64,000 nt of DNA, from the NCBI RefSeq assembly GCF_009905375.1, contig NW_027420810.1, forward strand, positions 1 to 64,000. Direction: 5' to 3'. The notes below the pieces were generated by a model that saw only the letters and a list, made by a program, of their open reading frames with translations, was not told the DNA's origin and did no database searches. The stretch's first letter is position 1. Each line of letters opens with the position of its first letter. A program made the position numbers and the translations under genes. Below, one piece after another: positions 10,101 through 22,680 of the stretch. This DNA comes from Apium graveolens (lineage: Eukaryota > Streptophyta > Magnoliopsida > Apiales > Apiaceae).

Positions 10101-10976
10101 CAAAGTAAGTATGAAATGAGCATGATGGGAGAACTAACTTACTTTCTTGGTTTACAAGTTAAGCAAGTTAGTGATGGAATATTCATTAGTCAAACTAAAT
10201 ACATTCATGATCTTTTAAAGAAGTTTGATCTAATGGATTGCACATCTGTAAAAACTCCCATGGCCATTGCAACTAAACTTGAATTAAATACTACTGAAAA
10301 GTCTGTGGATATTTCAAGTTATAGGGGCATGGTTAGTTCACTTCTATACTTAACAGCTAGTAGGCCAGATATAATGTTTGCTACATGTCTTTGTGCTAGA
10401 TTTCAGGCTGATCCTAGAGAATCTCACTTAATTGCTATTAAGAGAATTTTCAGATATCTCAAAGGTACACCAAAACTTGGCATTTGGTACCCTAGAGATT
10501 CTGGTTTTGATCTAACTGGTTATTAAGATGCAGATTATGCAGGTTGTAGAATTGATAGAAAAAGTACAACAGGAACCTATCAATTTCTAGGAAACAAGCT
10601 AGTGTCCTGGTTCAGTAAAAAGTAAAATTCAGTTTCTACTTCTACAGCAGAAGCTGAATATATTGCTGCTGGCAGTTGCTGTGCATAGATTTTGTGGATG
10701 AAAAACCAATTGCTAGAATATGGTCTGCAAGTGGAAAGAATTCATATTTTATGTGATAACACAAGTACAATTGACATTACTAAGAATCTAGTACAGCATT
10801 TAAGAACAAAGCACATAGACATCAAGTAACATTTCATTAGGAACATATAATGAATGGTAATGTGGAAACATTTTGTTCCAAGTGAAAAATAGCTTGCAGA
10901 TATATTTACCAAGCCACTAGATGAATCCACCTTTTCAAGGCTGGTAAGTGAGTTAGGTATGCTTAATTATTCTTGA
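10101..10976 (+). pseudogene. SIRE-A pol: RT thumb and RNase H
   Basis: The segment 10098-10526 (142 aa) is open and carries GELTYFLGLQVKQ and SSLLYLTASRPDIMFA, typical of the copia RT connection region. The RNase H that follows is riddled with stops, but DADYAGC, STAEAEYIAA, LCDNTSTI and DIFTKPLDESTFS are still legible up to a stop near 10976. This domain would degrade the RNA of the RNA:DNA hybrid. Confidence 0.85.
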
Positions 10977-11542
10977 ATTACTTCAGATATTTGTGCAAGT
11001 TGTAATGCAGCCATAAAATTAATTGATTTTTCTTCTTTGGATGAAATTTTGGCTAAGTCAAAATTTACATCCCGAGCTGCATGGTTGACTGGAAAGCGGT
11101 AAGGTAAAGAAGACCTTTGCCACCTGACGGATGATCATTATCCATCGAGTTTGATCATCCATCGGAATAGAATATCTAAAATTCAATTATTTTTCTGGAT
11201 TATTTTATTAACCCGATGGATCAAATGTTTTATCCTCATCCGTCGAGTTGTCCAAATTATGGCCATTAATTCTCTGAACATCATCCATCGAGTTTACTTA
11301 CAGTCTGTAAGTATATTTCTACGGATGGTTGATAGAATTTTGACAGTTTTTTAATTTAAACGAATATATTGGGCAAATTTGATTGGTTCTTTATTACTTT
11401 TGTCAATTTATTTTTGAGAGAGTATAAAAGCAAAATTCATTTTCATTACTTGTCTTTTATCATTCTCAATTCATCTGCTCTAACTTCTTTCTTTCTCAAA
11501 AGCAATTACCCTCTTTCTCTCTACAATTTTTACTATCTAACA
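10977..11542 (+). other. SIRE-A spacer between pol and the env-like ORF
   Basis: No coding signal. It holds at least six copies of the CGACGGATGA/TCATCCGTCG word in both orientations between about 11124 and 11330, several facing each other (for example 11126-11147). The same spacer with the same motif lies in SIRE-D at about 56746-57263. A pyrimidine-rich stretch precedes the ATG at 11543. A promoter or splice acceptor for a subgenomic transcript would be expected here, but I cannot identify one with certainty. Confidence 0.6.
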
Positions 11543-13771
11543 ATGGCACTAGTCATCAAAATCATATCTCAAACTGGCTTTATCTATGAGAAAAACAATT
11601 TCACAGCTCTAGTGAACAAGGGGATTCAACAGTCTGGTGACTACCACAAAATGATGGACTTTGTGCAAGGCTGTAAGCTCAACTATGCCATGCTAGAGTC
11701 TCCCACTATCTACTGTGAGGTTGTGGAGGAGATATGAACAACTGTAGTGTACAACTCAACCAACAAGACCATCACTTTTACTATTAAAGGTAAAGAATTC
11801 TGTGTTAATAGTGACATTGTTAAAGCATGCTTTAAAATTCCTGATAATACTGTCACTACTCCACACACAGACAGTGATATTGTTAACATGTTAAACTCCA
11901 TGGGTTATGCACTCACCATCTCTAAATTAAGTGAAATTAGGAGATTGGGTTTTAGGAAATAATGAAGTTATCTGTGTGATGTAGTTACTAAAGTATTTTC
12001 TGGTAAAATTAGAAATTTTGATTCTGTTAATATCTCCATGCTCAACATGCTTTACATGTCAGTAACTGATAAATACTTCAATTTTTAGTGATCTAGTCTT
12101 GTTTGAGTTGGGATTTAAGTTAGGGGAGCTTAATAAGAGGGGTAAGAGTGTTTACTATGCTAGATTTTTTATGATGCTTGCTAACCACCTCTTTGAGGAC
12201 ATTGTGATTGAGAACCCAACCAAGTTAAATTATTGGGTTCAAGAAAGAATTATTATTACAGATCTCAATAGAGCAGATCACCACAAAGAGGTGCCACTCT
12301 TTTACTTTCCAGTAATGGAGGCACCTCAGGTAAATGAGGTAATTTCAACTGTCTCTACTCTTCTAACCTCAAACATTTCTTTGCCTTCTAGTGTAGCAAT
12401 GGCATCTGTGTCAATGACCAGACATATGCCTACCCAAGTTACCAAAACCAAAGTTTCAAAAATAAAGACAAAGAAAGCCCCCTCTGGTTTCTCTCAAAAT
12501 ATGCCAGTTGTAAAATCCACTAAACACAAAGAGGGGAGTGTGAAGGTGGGAAAGACATGTGAGGGACAAGGTGAAAATCAAAGAAGCCCTAAGAATAAGG
12601 ATGGTGAGTATAGTGTACCCAAACCAAGCCACACCACAGTTTCCCAACAAATTGTGGCTGTTAATAAGGACAAAAGCTCAATTCTAGTTTCATCCTCCCA
12701 AAAGGATGTAACTATTGAAACAAGCTCTCAACCAAGAGCACAGAACAAAAGGGATAGGGAAACAAATTCACCACAAACTTACACAAGAAAGAAGAAAACT
12801 AAAACCCTTGGGATGCACAGGGTACACACACAGTGCAAACTGGAGCTAAAGACCCAGTCACTGCACCATCTCAAAGTCAAATTGATGTGGCTCCAACAAA
12901 TGTGGAGTCACATCCAAAATCTGTACAAATTGAAACACCTCAAACACCAAATTCTCCCACACACTCTTTGGATGTTGACATGATTCAAAAAACTCAACCA
13001 TATTCTCCATCTTTAACTCTATTGGAGAAGCCAAAAATCCATGCAAGTGAGCATCATCTTCTAGATGATTTGTTGGCTCACTTGCCATTTCTTTCTGAGA
13101 CTGTTGAGACATCTGTGCCAAAATTTTCATCAATCTGCACAGAGTCTACAATAGTCTCCACTCCACACTCATTCATTTCTACTCACTCGATGGATATTGT
13201 TCATCCGTCGAGTAGTGATTGTATCCCGACGGATGTGCCTAACAGCAGTCATCCGTCGGATAGTCAAATTACTAACCCGATGGATATTTCTCATCCGTCG
13301 GGTGTCTCTGCACAACTCCAAAGTTCAACTATAGTTACAAGTGCAGATGACTTAGTAATTGTACAATCACTATTAGGATTGAGGGAAGGTAGTGACTTGA
13401 GTGAGAGTCTGGGTTGCTCCCAGGAAAAAGGAGAGGAAAAGAGTGATCCAATGCAGTCCATTGAGTGTGAGGAGTCCCACCTTAGATGGTGAAGGTGAGG
13501 GTGGCGAGCCAAGGTGAGACCTTGATGCAAGAAAAGAGAGAAAATGAGAGAAATGCAGGTATTGGAGATATAAGGGTGGATGTCATTGTAAGTGAGTTAA
13601 TGAATGTCTAGGATGCAGACAGGGAGGGACTATCTCAGCAAACTCAAGCTGTTATAGATTCTACCATTTGTATGCTGAGATATTTACTCACCCTGTTCTA
13701 ATATATCAACTTCTAGTTGGACAGGGCAATGACAATGCAGAAAGAATGTTCAATTTGGTGCACACCACACA
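11543..13771 (+). pseudogene. SIRE-A env-like / extra 3' ORF, N-terminal half
   Basis: Start MALVIKIISQTGFIYEKNNF is matched by SIRE-D at 56745. The N-terminal 200 residues contain SRDYHKMMDF-like and ESPTI.CEVVE blocks, then IKGKEFCVNSDIVKACFKIPD and YALTISKLSEI. A TGA at 11735 replaces what should be Trp, the frame breaks near 11962, and the segment resumes at 12099 (ELGFKLGELNKRGKSVYYARF). From 12400 on it is Ser/Thr/Lys-rich and low in complexity, with a hairpin-rich motif cluster at 13186-13302. No signal peptide or convincing membrane segment is visible, so a true envelope role is not supported. It stops at 13771 where the Tekay LTR begins. Confidence 0.75.
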
Positions 13772-15876
13772 TGTAATAACCCCAATTTTTGAGAAATTTT
13801 GAAACCCTTATGAATAGTGTTTTTGCTGATCGAGAAAACTTTTCATGCCACACTATGTAGGGGTTCTGATATGGATATTCTGAGATTTTATTAGTACTTT
13901 ATATGGGATATAAGTGTATGTAAAGATCGTCAGAATCCAATTCCGAACACTTTGATTTTTCCCGAAATCACTAGATACGGAAAGAATTGAGTATAAGGTA
14001 ACAGGATAAAAAGGATTAAATTAAAGGATTATAGAGAGGATCATAAAAGGAATATAATATATTGAGAAAGGTTAAGGGAACCTAAGTAATAAGATCCCGG
14101 GTATGATCCCTCAAACGATAAACGAGAACGAAAGATAAGCGAACCGTAAAACAAATAAGTGACCAAGAGACAAGCTTGTACAAGAAGCCAGGGATTGTGA
14201 CATCATCAAACCACAAGGTGTGGACAAGTGGGAGCATAATGACATGTGCAAGGTGACACAAGCATGACATAGGGAAGGAGGAGTGTGGTTGTTTATAACC
14301 ACACAAATCAAGGTTAATTAAGTCATTAACCAAAAACAACACAAAAATCAACCAACCAAGCAAATCATTTCATTTTCATCAAACAAAACACAAAAATATC
14401 TTCTTCCCAAGCTAGCTCTCGGCCCATTTCTTAAAATTTGAAGATCCAAGCTCCACCACTTATTATTTAGCAAGGTAATTATCTAAGCTTCCCATAAGTT
14501 ACATACTTCCTATAAGTTTAAGCTTCTAATTCCAAGCCAATCTTTTTCTATAAATCAAGGAAGAAGATGGTGAATAGTAACCTTCAAGAAATAACTTTAG
14601 TTTTCTTGAATTTTTATGAAAGATTAAGGTTATACAAGCAAGGATCAAGGTTCTTTTAGGCATTCAAAGCTCTTGGGTTGTGTTAGGAAGCTTCAAGGAG
14701 GTATAAACAACTTTCACCTTTAACTTATAGTTTGAACTTTGAGTTTTGATGAGTTTATGGATGGATTAATGTATATAGAAATATCCATGTATGTATAGCA
14801 AGATCCATGTATGATAGATTTGGTTGGATTTGTGGTGATTTTGGATATGAATCTTGGTTAATGGTTAATGAATCTTAAGTTATGGTTAGTAGATCATGTT
14901 TGTGGTTGAATAAGTTGGAAAACCTTGAGATTATGGACTGACTTTGCCTTGATATAAGTTGTGTTTGAGGTATTGATGATGGTTGGGTGGTTTGTAGTGA
15001 ATTGGTAAAGAATTGGAGTGGTATAAATATTGGTAATCGCGTAAACATAGCCGTCGTAACGTCCGATTTTCTTTGGACTGTTTTGTGCATACATTAGGAC
15101 CCGAGACCCCCTGCTAGATTGTGACCACTGCCATGTTTAGATAGCTCATGTTACGAGCTTCGTTTTGATATGTAGTTCGTTCGATTCCGATGCACGGTTT
15201 AGGAGAAACGACCGTTTCAAGTAACGGCGTTTCGCGAACGAAACTTTTTCCCTCGCCTTACTTTGAAACATAGGTTAAAGACCAAAAAGGGTTAATTAAT
15301 GTATGAAACATTTATGGTAAGTGTGTTAGGCAGTTGGTAAGACATTCGCGAAGGAATCGCTTTAAAACTCGTAAAGGTTAAATTATTAAAAATGGTGGAG
15401 CCGAGGGTACCCGAGTGACTTAAGCGAATCAGTGAGCGCAAAACAAGCGTTAGAGTCTAAGTTAGTTAAAGTATAGATTTACAAGTGACTTTGGTTTAAT
15501 TCCAACTTACTTGTTGTTTATAGGTTACCAGACTCGTCCCGAGCCATTCGTAACCCCAGTCGCTCAGGCAAGTATTCTATCCGTTATACTGTTGTTGTGA
15601 TGTATATATGTATATGCATTATCTTGCGATAGATGCATGATGTTTATATTAGCAAATGTTGCGATATATTGTAGCATGTGATATGGTATATATGCATGCC
15701 TGTTTCATATTCTTGAAATATATATCTGTTGGTTCAAATGCTTATTCGTTGCATAATACCTATGCTAGAGATAAGCGGTATTGCTATACCCTTAGTATAG
15801 GGACCCAAAGGTGAAAATATTTTCTAAAACCGGGAGTCGAGGATCCCGAGTAGATTTTGTATATATATGGATATGG

Positions 15877-15908
<32 letters not shown>

Positions 15909-17979
15909 ATATGGTATAGTTTTCCAAACTATTAATCGAATAAGGTTTATTCGATAACTTTAAACTTTATTTATTATTGAATATTATTTCGAATATCATT
16001 CGAGGCTTATGACTCTTTTATTATTTATTGAATATTATTTGAATATTCATTCGAGGCTTATGACTCTTTTATTTATTTATTGAATATTATTTGAATATTC
16101 ATTTGAGGATGTATGACTCCTTTATTTTATTTAATGAATATTATTTATAATATTCATTCGAGGTATTATGACTCAGCTTATTTTATTTATTGAATATTAT
16201 TTGAATATTCATTTGAGGATCTATGACTCCGATTATTTGCTGAATATATTCTTTATTTTATTAAAGAATAAGGTGTAAATAATCAAACTTATTTTCGATT
16301 ATTCAAATAAAGATAATACTTTCATATAAGTATATCTTTGGTTATTTAATATCGTTTCAAGTATAAGTTTTAATACTTCTACTTCAATTATTTTTATAAA
16401 GATTATTCTTTATGGGAATATTATTAATAATAATATTCAGTCATTTTCTAATATTCTGGGGACTGATTTACTTCATTAAATCAGCCTTACTCCAAACACT
16501 CTTTAAAGTGTTTTCGAGTCTTCAAAATGATTTTTAAAAGTCAGAGCGGATCCCAAAACTCATTTTTATATTTAAGATCTTCCTTTTAAGGGGATTTAAA
16601 TACTCGCTCAAAACCTGGGGAATCCGGCTCTGTGGTGTATTTTATATTCGCAACAAGGTTGCAGATTTGGTAAATGAATTGATTACTTGCCCAACGTTCG
16701 GGAAGTAAGCCCTCTCATTGAGTCGGCATAAGCGACAGGCCGGGGTACGGTCTATTATTGTGTAAGTGGCTCAGTGGGAGTCCATCAAATGCATGAGGGC
16801 GGGTGGTCAGCGCATAGGTCTTAATGCCAGGGTGATGACCGGGGGAATTCGTCCATCTACAGTAGAAAAGGTTACTTATTGGTATCTTTGCCTGATCAGC
16901 GAGATATCGGGTTTATGCCAAAATTCTTTTCCTTTCCAAAATTCATTGGATGTTTCAAACTCTGTTCATACTTTACATAACAGAGGTTCCAGGAAATGTT
17001 TAAGAGATATATATATGTGGATATATATATCGGGACTAAATAAAGTATCTCGTAACTTTATTTCATTCAATAATATTTCAAAGATTGAATCTATTCAAAT
17101 CTTGTCTTGTAGTCTCATCTATGTGATGAACTTTTGAAACTGATTATAACTTGAACGGTGGTAGTTCAAGTAGTATTGGGAAAGATATAAGTATATTGGG
17201 GTATTGGTAACCTCATCTTTTAAACTTATATCTAATTAATAATTGTCTTATGAATGACAAAGATTTTCAGAAAAACGTTGAGACAAGGTTAGATATATGA
17301 GATCACCTTGCAACGATATTTTTTTATACAGTTATACACTGGGACTTTGTGTATATTATGCATGGAAGAGGACTTCCAATATTTTGAAAAGTATATATGT
17401 ATATATACTGAATATTTTGCGACTTCATCGCATTAAGATATCAAACTTGGTTCATTTCTTTTGACCAAGACTTTCATGAGTATTATGAGTAGGCTCATAT
17501 ATTGTAAATCATTATACATATTATTTTGGTGGGCTTGCTGCTCACCCTTGCTTTATTTCTTCATCACACAACAACAGTTAGGAAAGATGGCCAGACCCAG
17601 CAGACCCAGCGCAAGCGCGTGGGAAGCGTCCCGCGTCTTCCCGTTGATGTTGTAGCTGCTATAGCTGCAGAGGTAGATCTATTGTAGATCAGACCATCTA
17701 CTTTTGAGAATCAATTATGTATAATTATAACTTGTGGCAGATAATGGCAATTAACTGTAAATTTATCAAGTAATCATTTTGGGTTGTAATAACTTTTAAA
17801 TTGTGGATTCAAAGACTTGTACTTATTTAAATTTCATCTCTGAGACTATAACGGGTTGTGGTGTGTGTTAGTGTGGGGTCACAGCATAAGGTTATTTATT
17901 ATTAATTAAGTGAAGTGATATTGTGGAAAGAAAGACCGTGACGACCCGGATCCCCGACCCCGGATCTGGGGGTGTTACA
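13772..17979 (+). repeat. Tekay 5' LTR (4.2 kb)
   Basis: 4,208 bp, closely matching 23429-27613 with mostly 1-4 bp indels. It contains a (TA)n tract at about 15862-15913, about five tandem units of roughly 55 bp at 15965-16245, and another AT-rich block to 16450. The small ORFs (for example 14082-14363 minus) are found in both LTR copies and have no protein-like features. A TATA box cannot be chosen among many AT-rich stretches. Confidence 0.93.
15965..16245 (+). repeat. Tandem ~55-bp repeats in the Tekay 5' LTR
   Basis: About five imperfect units, each with TGAATATTATTTGAATATTC followed by a CGAGG or GAGGAT stretch and TATGACTC. Each unit is internally palindromic (GAATATT / AATATTC). The same array sits in the 3' LTR at about 25630-25890, so it predates the element's insertion. 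Confidence 0.8.
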
Positions 17980-17983
17980 GAAA

Positions 17984-17995
17984 TGGTATCAGAGC
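17984..17995 (+). other. Tekay primer binding site (tRNA-iMet)
   Basis: TGGTATCAGAGC four bases after the LTR end, complementary to the 3' end of initiator methionine tRNA. Confidence 0.93.
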
Positions 17996-18381
17996 TAAGC
18001 GTTATAAACCTCAGAGATGATGGGACGTTAAGATAATAAGTTCACTAAGATAATAAGAACTCTTGCCAAGTTCATAGTCGGGCTACCTAACGTAGTACTG
18101 ACAGTTAAAACCCTTATGGGAACCCTTATAAATATCGTGATAGGAGCGTAGTTCGTTATCGTATATGGTAGCGGGACTCCGAACCCTGAGGTTGAGGAGC
18201 AACATCGCGATGATATTTTATTACTAATTGGAGATCGGATTGTGGATCCGATAGAGTGTCCTAATGCAGGACCGGATGATGTTGATAGTGAGGATGTAGC
18301 GGTTGATGTTGTCCTAGAAGGGATAGTTGAGGAGGATCCCATGGAGGATCCTGACAAGAATGATAAAGGACCACTGATGAA
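17996..18381 (+). other. Tekay leader and unplaced acidic coding-like stretch
   Basis: A plus-strand frame from about 18150 to 18384 encodes an acidic peptide (for example VDSEDVAVD and EEDPMEDPD) ending at a TGA near 18384. It might be a relic of Gag or of another element protein, but I do not recognise a domain. Gag, protease and most of RT, which should follow the primer site, are missing. Confidence 0.4.
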
Positions 18382-19118
18382 TTGATGACCATGGTTAGGG
18401 AACTACCAGAGGTAGGATTGGCCGGTCACTACCGGAGGTTCGTTCAAGTTGTAAAGATAGTAGCCCCTTTAACGCGGCTTACTCGTAAGACTGAGAAGTT
18501 CGAATGGACAGAGAAATGCGAGAAAGTTTTAAGAACTGAAGCAAAGGTTGGTGGCGGCCCTATGTTGGCGTTGCCGGATGGAAAAAGGAGATTTTGTGAT
18601 TTGTAAGTGACGCTTCGCATAAGGAATTAGGGTGCTTCTTATTAGCACAGCAAGATAATCGCGTCTGCGTCAAGACAATTAAGGAATATGAAATTCGATA
18701 TCCCCACCCATGAGCTTAGGCTCGTGGCAATAGTTTTCCCTAAAGATTGGAGGCACTACTTGTATGGAGAGAAGTGCAAGATTACACAAACCATAGAGCT
18801 CTAGTACATTTTCACGTAGAAAGAGCTCAACATATGCCAGAGGAGGCGGTTAGAGCTAATCAAGAATATGATTGGGAGATTCTTTATCATTCGGGGAAAG
18901 CCAATATGGTGGCTGATGCCCTTAGTAAAAAGGAGAGACTCAAGATGATAATGTCTTTTGGAGAGTTTATAAGAGATTTTGAGAAAATGGAAATAGAAGT
19001 GAAGGTAACCGGAGCCGGTACCGAAAAGCTGTTTGAGATTGCAATACAGCCCGAATTATTGGAAAAGAATATTGTGCCAAAAGTGATGAATGAAGGCAGA
19101 GAGCCAACAAATAGATAA
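18382..19118 (+). pseudogene. Tekay RT-end / RNase H remnant
   Basis: Readable pieces are GHYRRFV, APLTRLTRK, FEWTEKCE and LALPDGK (18400-18590), the typical chromovirus junction of RT thumb and RNase H. After a frame change come RHYLYGEKC-like, TNH and YDWEILYHSGKANMVADALS (18740-18930), ending with the spacer KMEIEVKVTG. Upstream RT with its YVDD box is not present, so this copy could not reverse transcribe itself. Confidence 0.8.
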
Positions 19119-22100
19119 GATTAATACCGAGAAAGATGATAAGGGAATAATGAGGTATTCCTATAGAATTTGGGTTCCAAAGTTCAAGAGTAAGATGAAA
19201 CTTAGATGAAGCTAGTTTGAGGAATAAGATTTAGAGCAAACCCTGAACGTGATAGTCAGGGAGGTCGCCATCAAGATAGAAGGAACCCAAATATAAGTGG
19301 AAAATGAGGATTTTAAATTAAAAGATGACCCCAAGTATGGGGAGTAGGATGAAACATTTAACTAAGGAAACAAAGTCGAGAGAAAGGAGACCCGAGACGG
19401 TACTCCTATACGGCAATTCATGGACCTGTCTAAAGAACTTAGACTATTATCCCCAACCACCACCTTGAGGAACAATGCGGTAGGAAATTCTTCATGACCT
19501 TTAAGTCGCTAAGCTCTCAGAGTTCCAAGGAAAGCTGACCCAGTCGAGGCAGAGCCTGGCTAAAGGAAATAGAGGAATCATTTGAGATTCTAAATGATTG
19601 ACGAATCACAAAAGACTATTTTTATCACTTACCCTCCTAAGAGAGAGGCCACCGCTGGTGAAAGACCAAGAAGGCACGGAGCAGAGGATAATAAACTGAT
19701 TAAGTTCAGTCAATTGTTTTCGGGAAAGTAATTCCCAAGGTTATGGAGATAGTGTAAAAGCTTTAGAGCAGAACAAAGGGATGAGTATGATGAATTATGA
19801 ATCTAAGTTGTAAAAGTTATCAAGATTCGTTCTGAGGACACGAATCCAGAATGACGGGAATTTGAAATCAATGCTTATGTTGTGTTGGTTCATGAAATAA
19901 TGATAAGAGAAAGGAAAATAAAAGGAATTGAAGTGGAAAGGAATAAAAGGCAATAGAGTTTGAGGAATGATAAGGGAGTTGGGTATGAGGAAACCCTAAG
20001 ACTCGTAGTAATAGAAATAGAAAAGTATGTGATCGTCAGGATGAGGGTGATTCACCATGAGTTAAATTGATGGTTGAAGGCATAAGAGATGTATATTTTA
20101 TCCCCTGTAAGTTGGGAGGATTCGAGGAAACCTTGAGAATTCGAAGGATAAATAATGAGACGCGGATAGACTGAGGAGAAGAAGTAAGAAATTAGGAAAA
20201 TTGGATGAAGGAAGTGACCTTCAAGAATGTGAAGTGTAAGACCGGTGGCTTGATACCCAGAAGGGAGACGCCAGGTATGAAAGATATCCCAACATTGAGT
20301 GACTGTTGAGATAAACAACAAAAGTAAATAAGGAATTATTAAGAAGAAGTTCACGTTGAACACGACCAATATCTTCCAGAACATCCATGTTATCGTTACC
20401 AATTAGGCAAGAAAGCGGATAACCGTTGTTATCTTTTGGAGGCCATTGATTGACCTCATTTGAATAAGGATGCTATTATGAAGTAGGTATACTATCGAGG
20501 GGGAATGTTGAATAAGATATCTATAAGGATATATGACTTGATTTATCCATGGAAGGATGCAGGTACCTTTTAAAGGTGGAATTAAGGATAGAACATCGGT
20601 AACTTAAAACGAATCCTAGGGGAATGCATAAAGGTTGGCATTTCACCCTTAATAGGGATAGTATGAGTTTTGACAGTATGAATTGGAAAGGATTAAGGTA
20701 ATAACAACCTTTAAGGATCAGTGGAGAAATTTTCAGAAGTATATAGACAATGGTTCTTATTAGTAAATGGTATTTGATATGCCCTGTATCTAGGGAATAC
20801 GAGGAACGATTGAAGGATAACCTTAGAGGTTTTACAAGGAAAAGGTAATATTCAAAATTCTCAAGAATAGAAATGGATAAAGGAAATATGACGTAATTAT
20901 GATGCCAAGTGGGGCACGTGTTAAACCACGAGAAAGTATGGATCGAACCAGTAAAGGTTGAAATTGTTCAGGCAATTAGGACTTAAGATAAAAGATGTTC
21001 TAAGTATGATTGAGAGTCAGTCGTGACAGTGATTAACCTCTAAAGACTGAGGCAATAACTTATGGAAAAATGGTGATTTTTTTTTTACTCATCAGATTTT
21101 AAGGAAACATCTTCACATAAGCTGTGATTGAAATGAGGTAGAAAATTATTTGGAGGTGGTTAAAATGACATTGACTGTAAGGAAATTTACTATCAGGAAA
21201 GGCCAAAGAGGTGGCCGACACTTTAAAGGTAAGAGGATAATTATAGGCTTGTGCCAAAGGAATACAGTGATGATGGTTAAAACTGTGAAGGTTGTATTAT
21301 GGTTTGGAAGATTGACATTCCTTCTGATGACTGTGCAATACCCAACCGTAATAGTAGTTGGTAAAGGTTTAATTCGTGTAATCGCCATGAGCGGGCTATC
21401 TATCTTCAGGTACTATCTTGAGATAAGCCAGGACCATGTTCAAAAAGGACTAAACAAACCTTTGAGTTAAGTCTTCTATTGAAGGCATATGATTAAGAAT
21501 GGTATTAACCTGCTATCGTTGCTTTGAGCGAAACTCTTCTGCAATTTTATCTGCTTCATGTCATGAAAGTACGTCAGAGTTTGGAGTGTTCTTCATGAAT
21601 TATGATTGGTGATTATGTTAACTCCTTAGAAGATTGATACGACATGTATGGACTCCGTATGGTTATATTAAGACTTCATGGAAAATGAATGACTACAGTA
21701 GGTCAGTGGTGGACCATAGTAAGGCAGCAATGATTCTGCGAGTATGAGCTGATTACAACCGTGAGAGTTGTATTGGAATGGGTGTTGAGATTGAGTACCA
21801 CTAATCGGGTCGTGGTAGTGTATAAGTTATCATTGATAGACTAATTAAGTAGAGTATCTACCTAGTGAATATTATTCTTTCTTATCAATAGAGAGTCGTA
21901 TTATTATACGAGGAAGGTTGCGGTGCAAGCATAGAATTCTAGTAACGATGATGTATAGAATGAGATCCCAGATTCGATTTTCGATGTCGAGGGAGTTTCA
22001 AAGGTGATTGTGTATAAGCTCGAGGAAGAGCATGGGTCCATAGAATGATGGACGGATAGCGAAATATTTAGGCATGGGAAATACGATGCTATAATACTTG

Positions 22101-22680
22101 ATGCTGATATAAATACGTTATGTTTTGTTCTCCTATGACAAACCTCTATAGTTCAGAGGTAGGTTCCAAGCCAGATATTTTGTGGCAGTATATTTTTTTA
22201 TATACAATTCTCTTCATTCGTTCTTTTCTCTTCTTTTCATTTCATGTAAGCTGAGAAGAACAACCCTTCCAGAAGGGGAGGTATTGCCGAATGACTATCT
22301 ATCTGTGTGATAGAAGCCTAGTAGGATACCAGCTATTGTTTAATTGCTTGTCAAGTACTAAAGGCTGGCCACCTTCTGTACTAACTATGCGATATAACAA
22401 GTGTTCATGATCATAGTGATCTCTCAACAAATTCCTTTACTTCTATTTGATTGATCAAATTTTGGAAAATAGAAACAACTGAAAAAGGAGTAATAAAGTG
22501 GTGGTAGTATGCGGAATGGGAACACATTCGTGATACTAAGGTTGACGTGGTTATTAAAAGGTTATAGAACGCTAACGAGCAAAAGTATAACCAGTATAAT
22601 ATTAGGAACGGAAGGTAGTAGCGATTACGAACTGGAAAAGAATGGGTATTGAGAAGCAGAGCTCTAATGATAAAAGCTAT
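19119..22680 (+). other. Tekay internal region, unreadable
   Basis: About 3.5 kb purine-rich on the plus strand, with stops in all frames every few codons. I could not find gag, protease or zinc-finger motifs. A faint integrase-like segment may exist near 21960-22080 (REFQR and KLEEEHG), but I would not rely on it. The occasional ORFs of 80-116 codons (for example 20052-20402 minus, 21150-21470 plus) have no protein-family features. Confidence 0.5.

Larger units (their letters stand above)
4107..13771 (+). mobile_element. SIRE-A: SIRE/Maximus-type Ty1-copia retrotransposon, 3' truncated
   Basis: Plus-strand element with 5' LTR (4107-5166), tRNA-iMet primer site, gag, protease, integrase, reverse transcriptase and RNase H in copia order (integrase before RT), then a spacer and a long extra ORF. 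It is collinear with SIRE-D on the minus strand. It ends at 13771 where the Tekay LTR starts; about 2.2 kb of the extra ORF and the 3' LTR are missing from the window. Many in-frame stops and frameshifts make it non-autonomous. Confidence 0.93.

Noticed and set aside
11543..13771. Interpretation of the extra ORF as a true viral envelope gene
   Set aside because: No signal peptide, fusion segment or membrane anchor could be seen; only its position resembles env.
14082..14363. 93-codon minus-strand ORF in the Tekay LTR, repeated at 23738-23959
   Set aside because: Shared because the LTRs are copies; no family features, and the second copy is already shorter.
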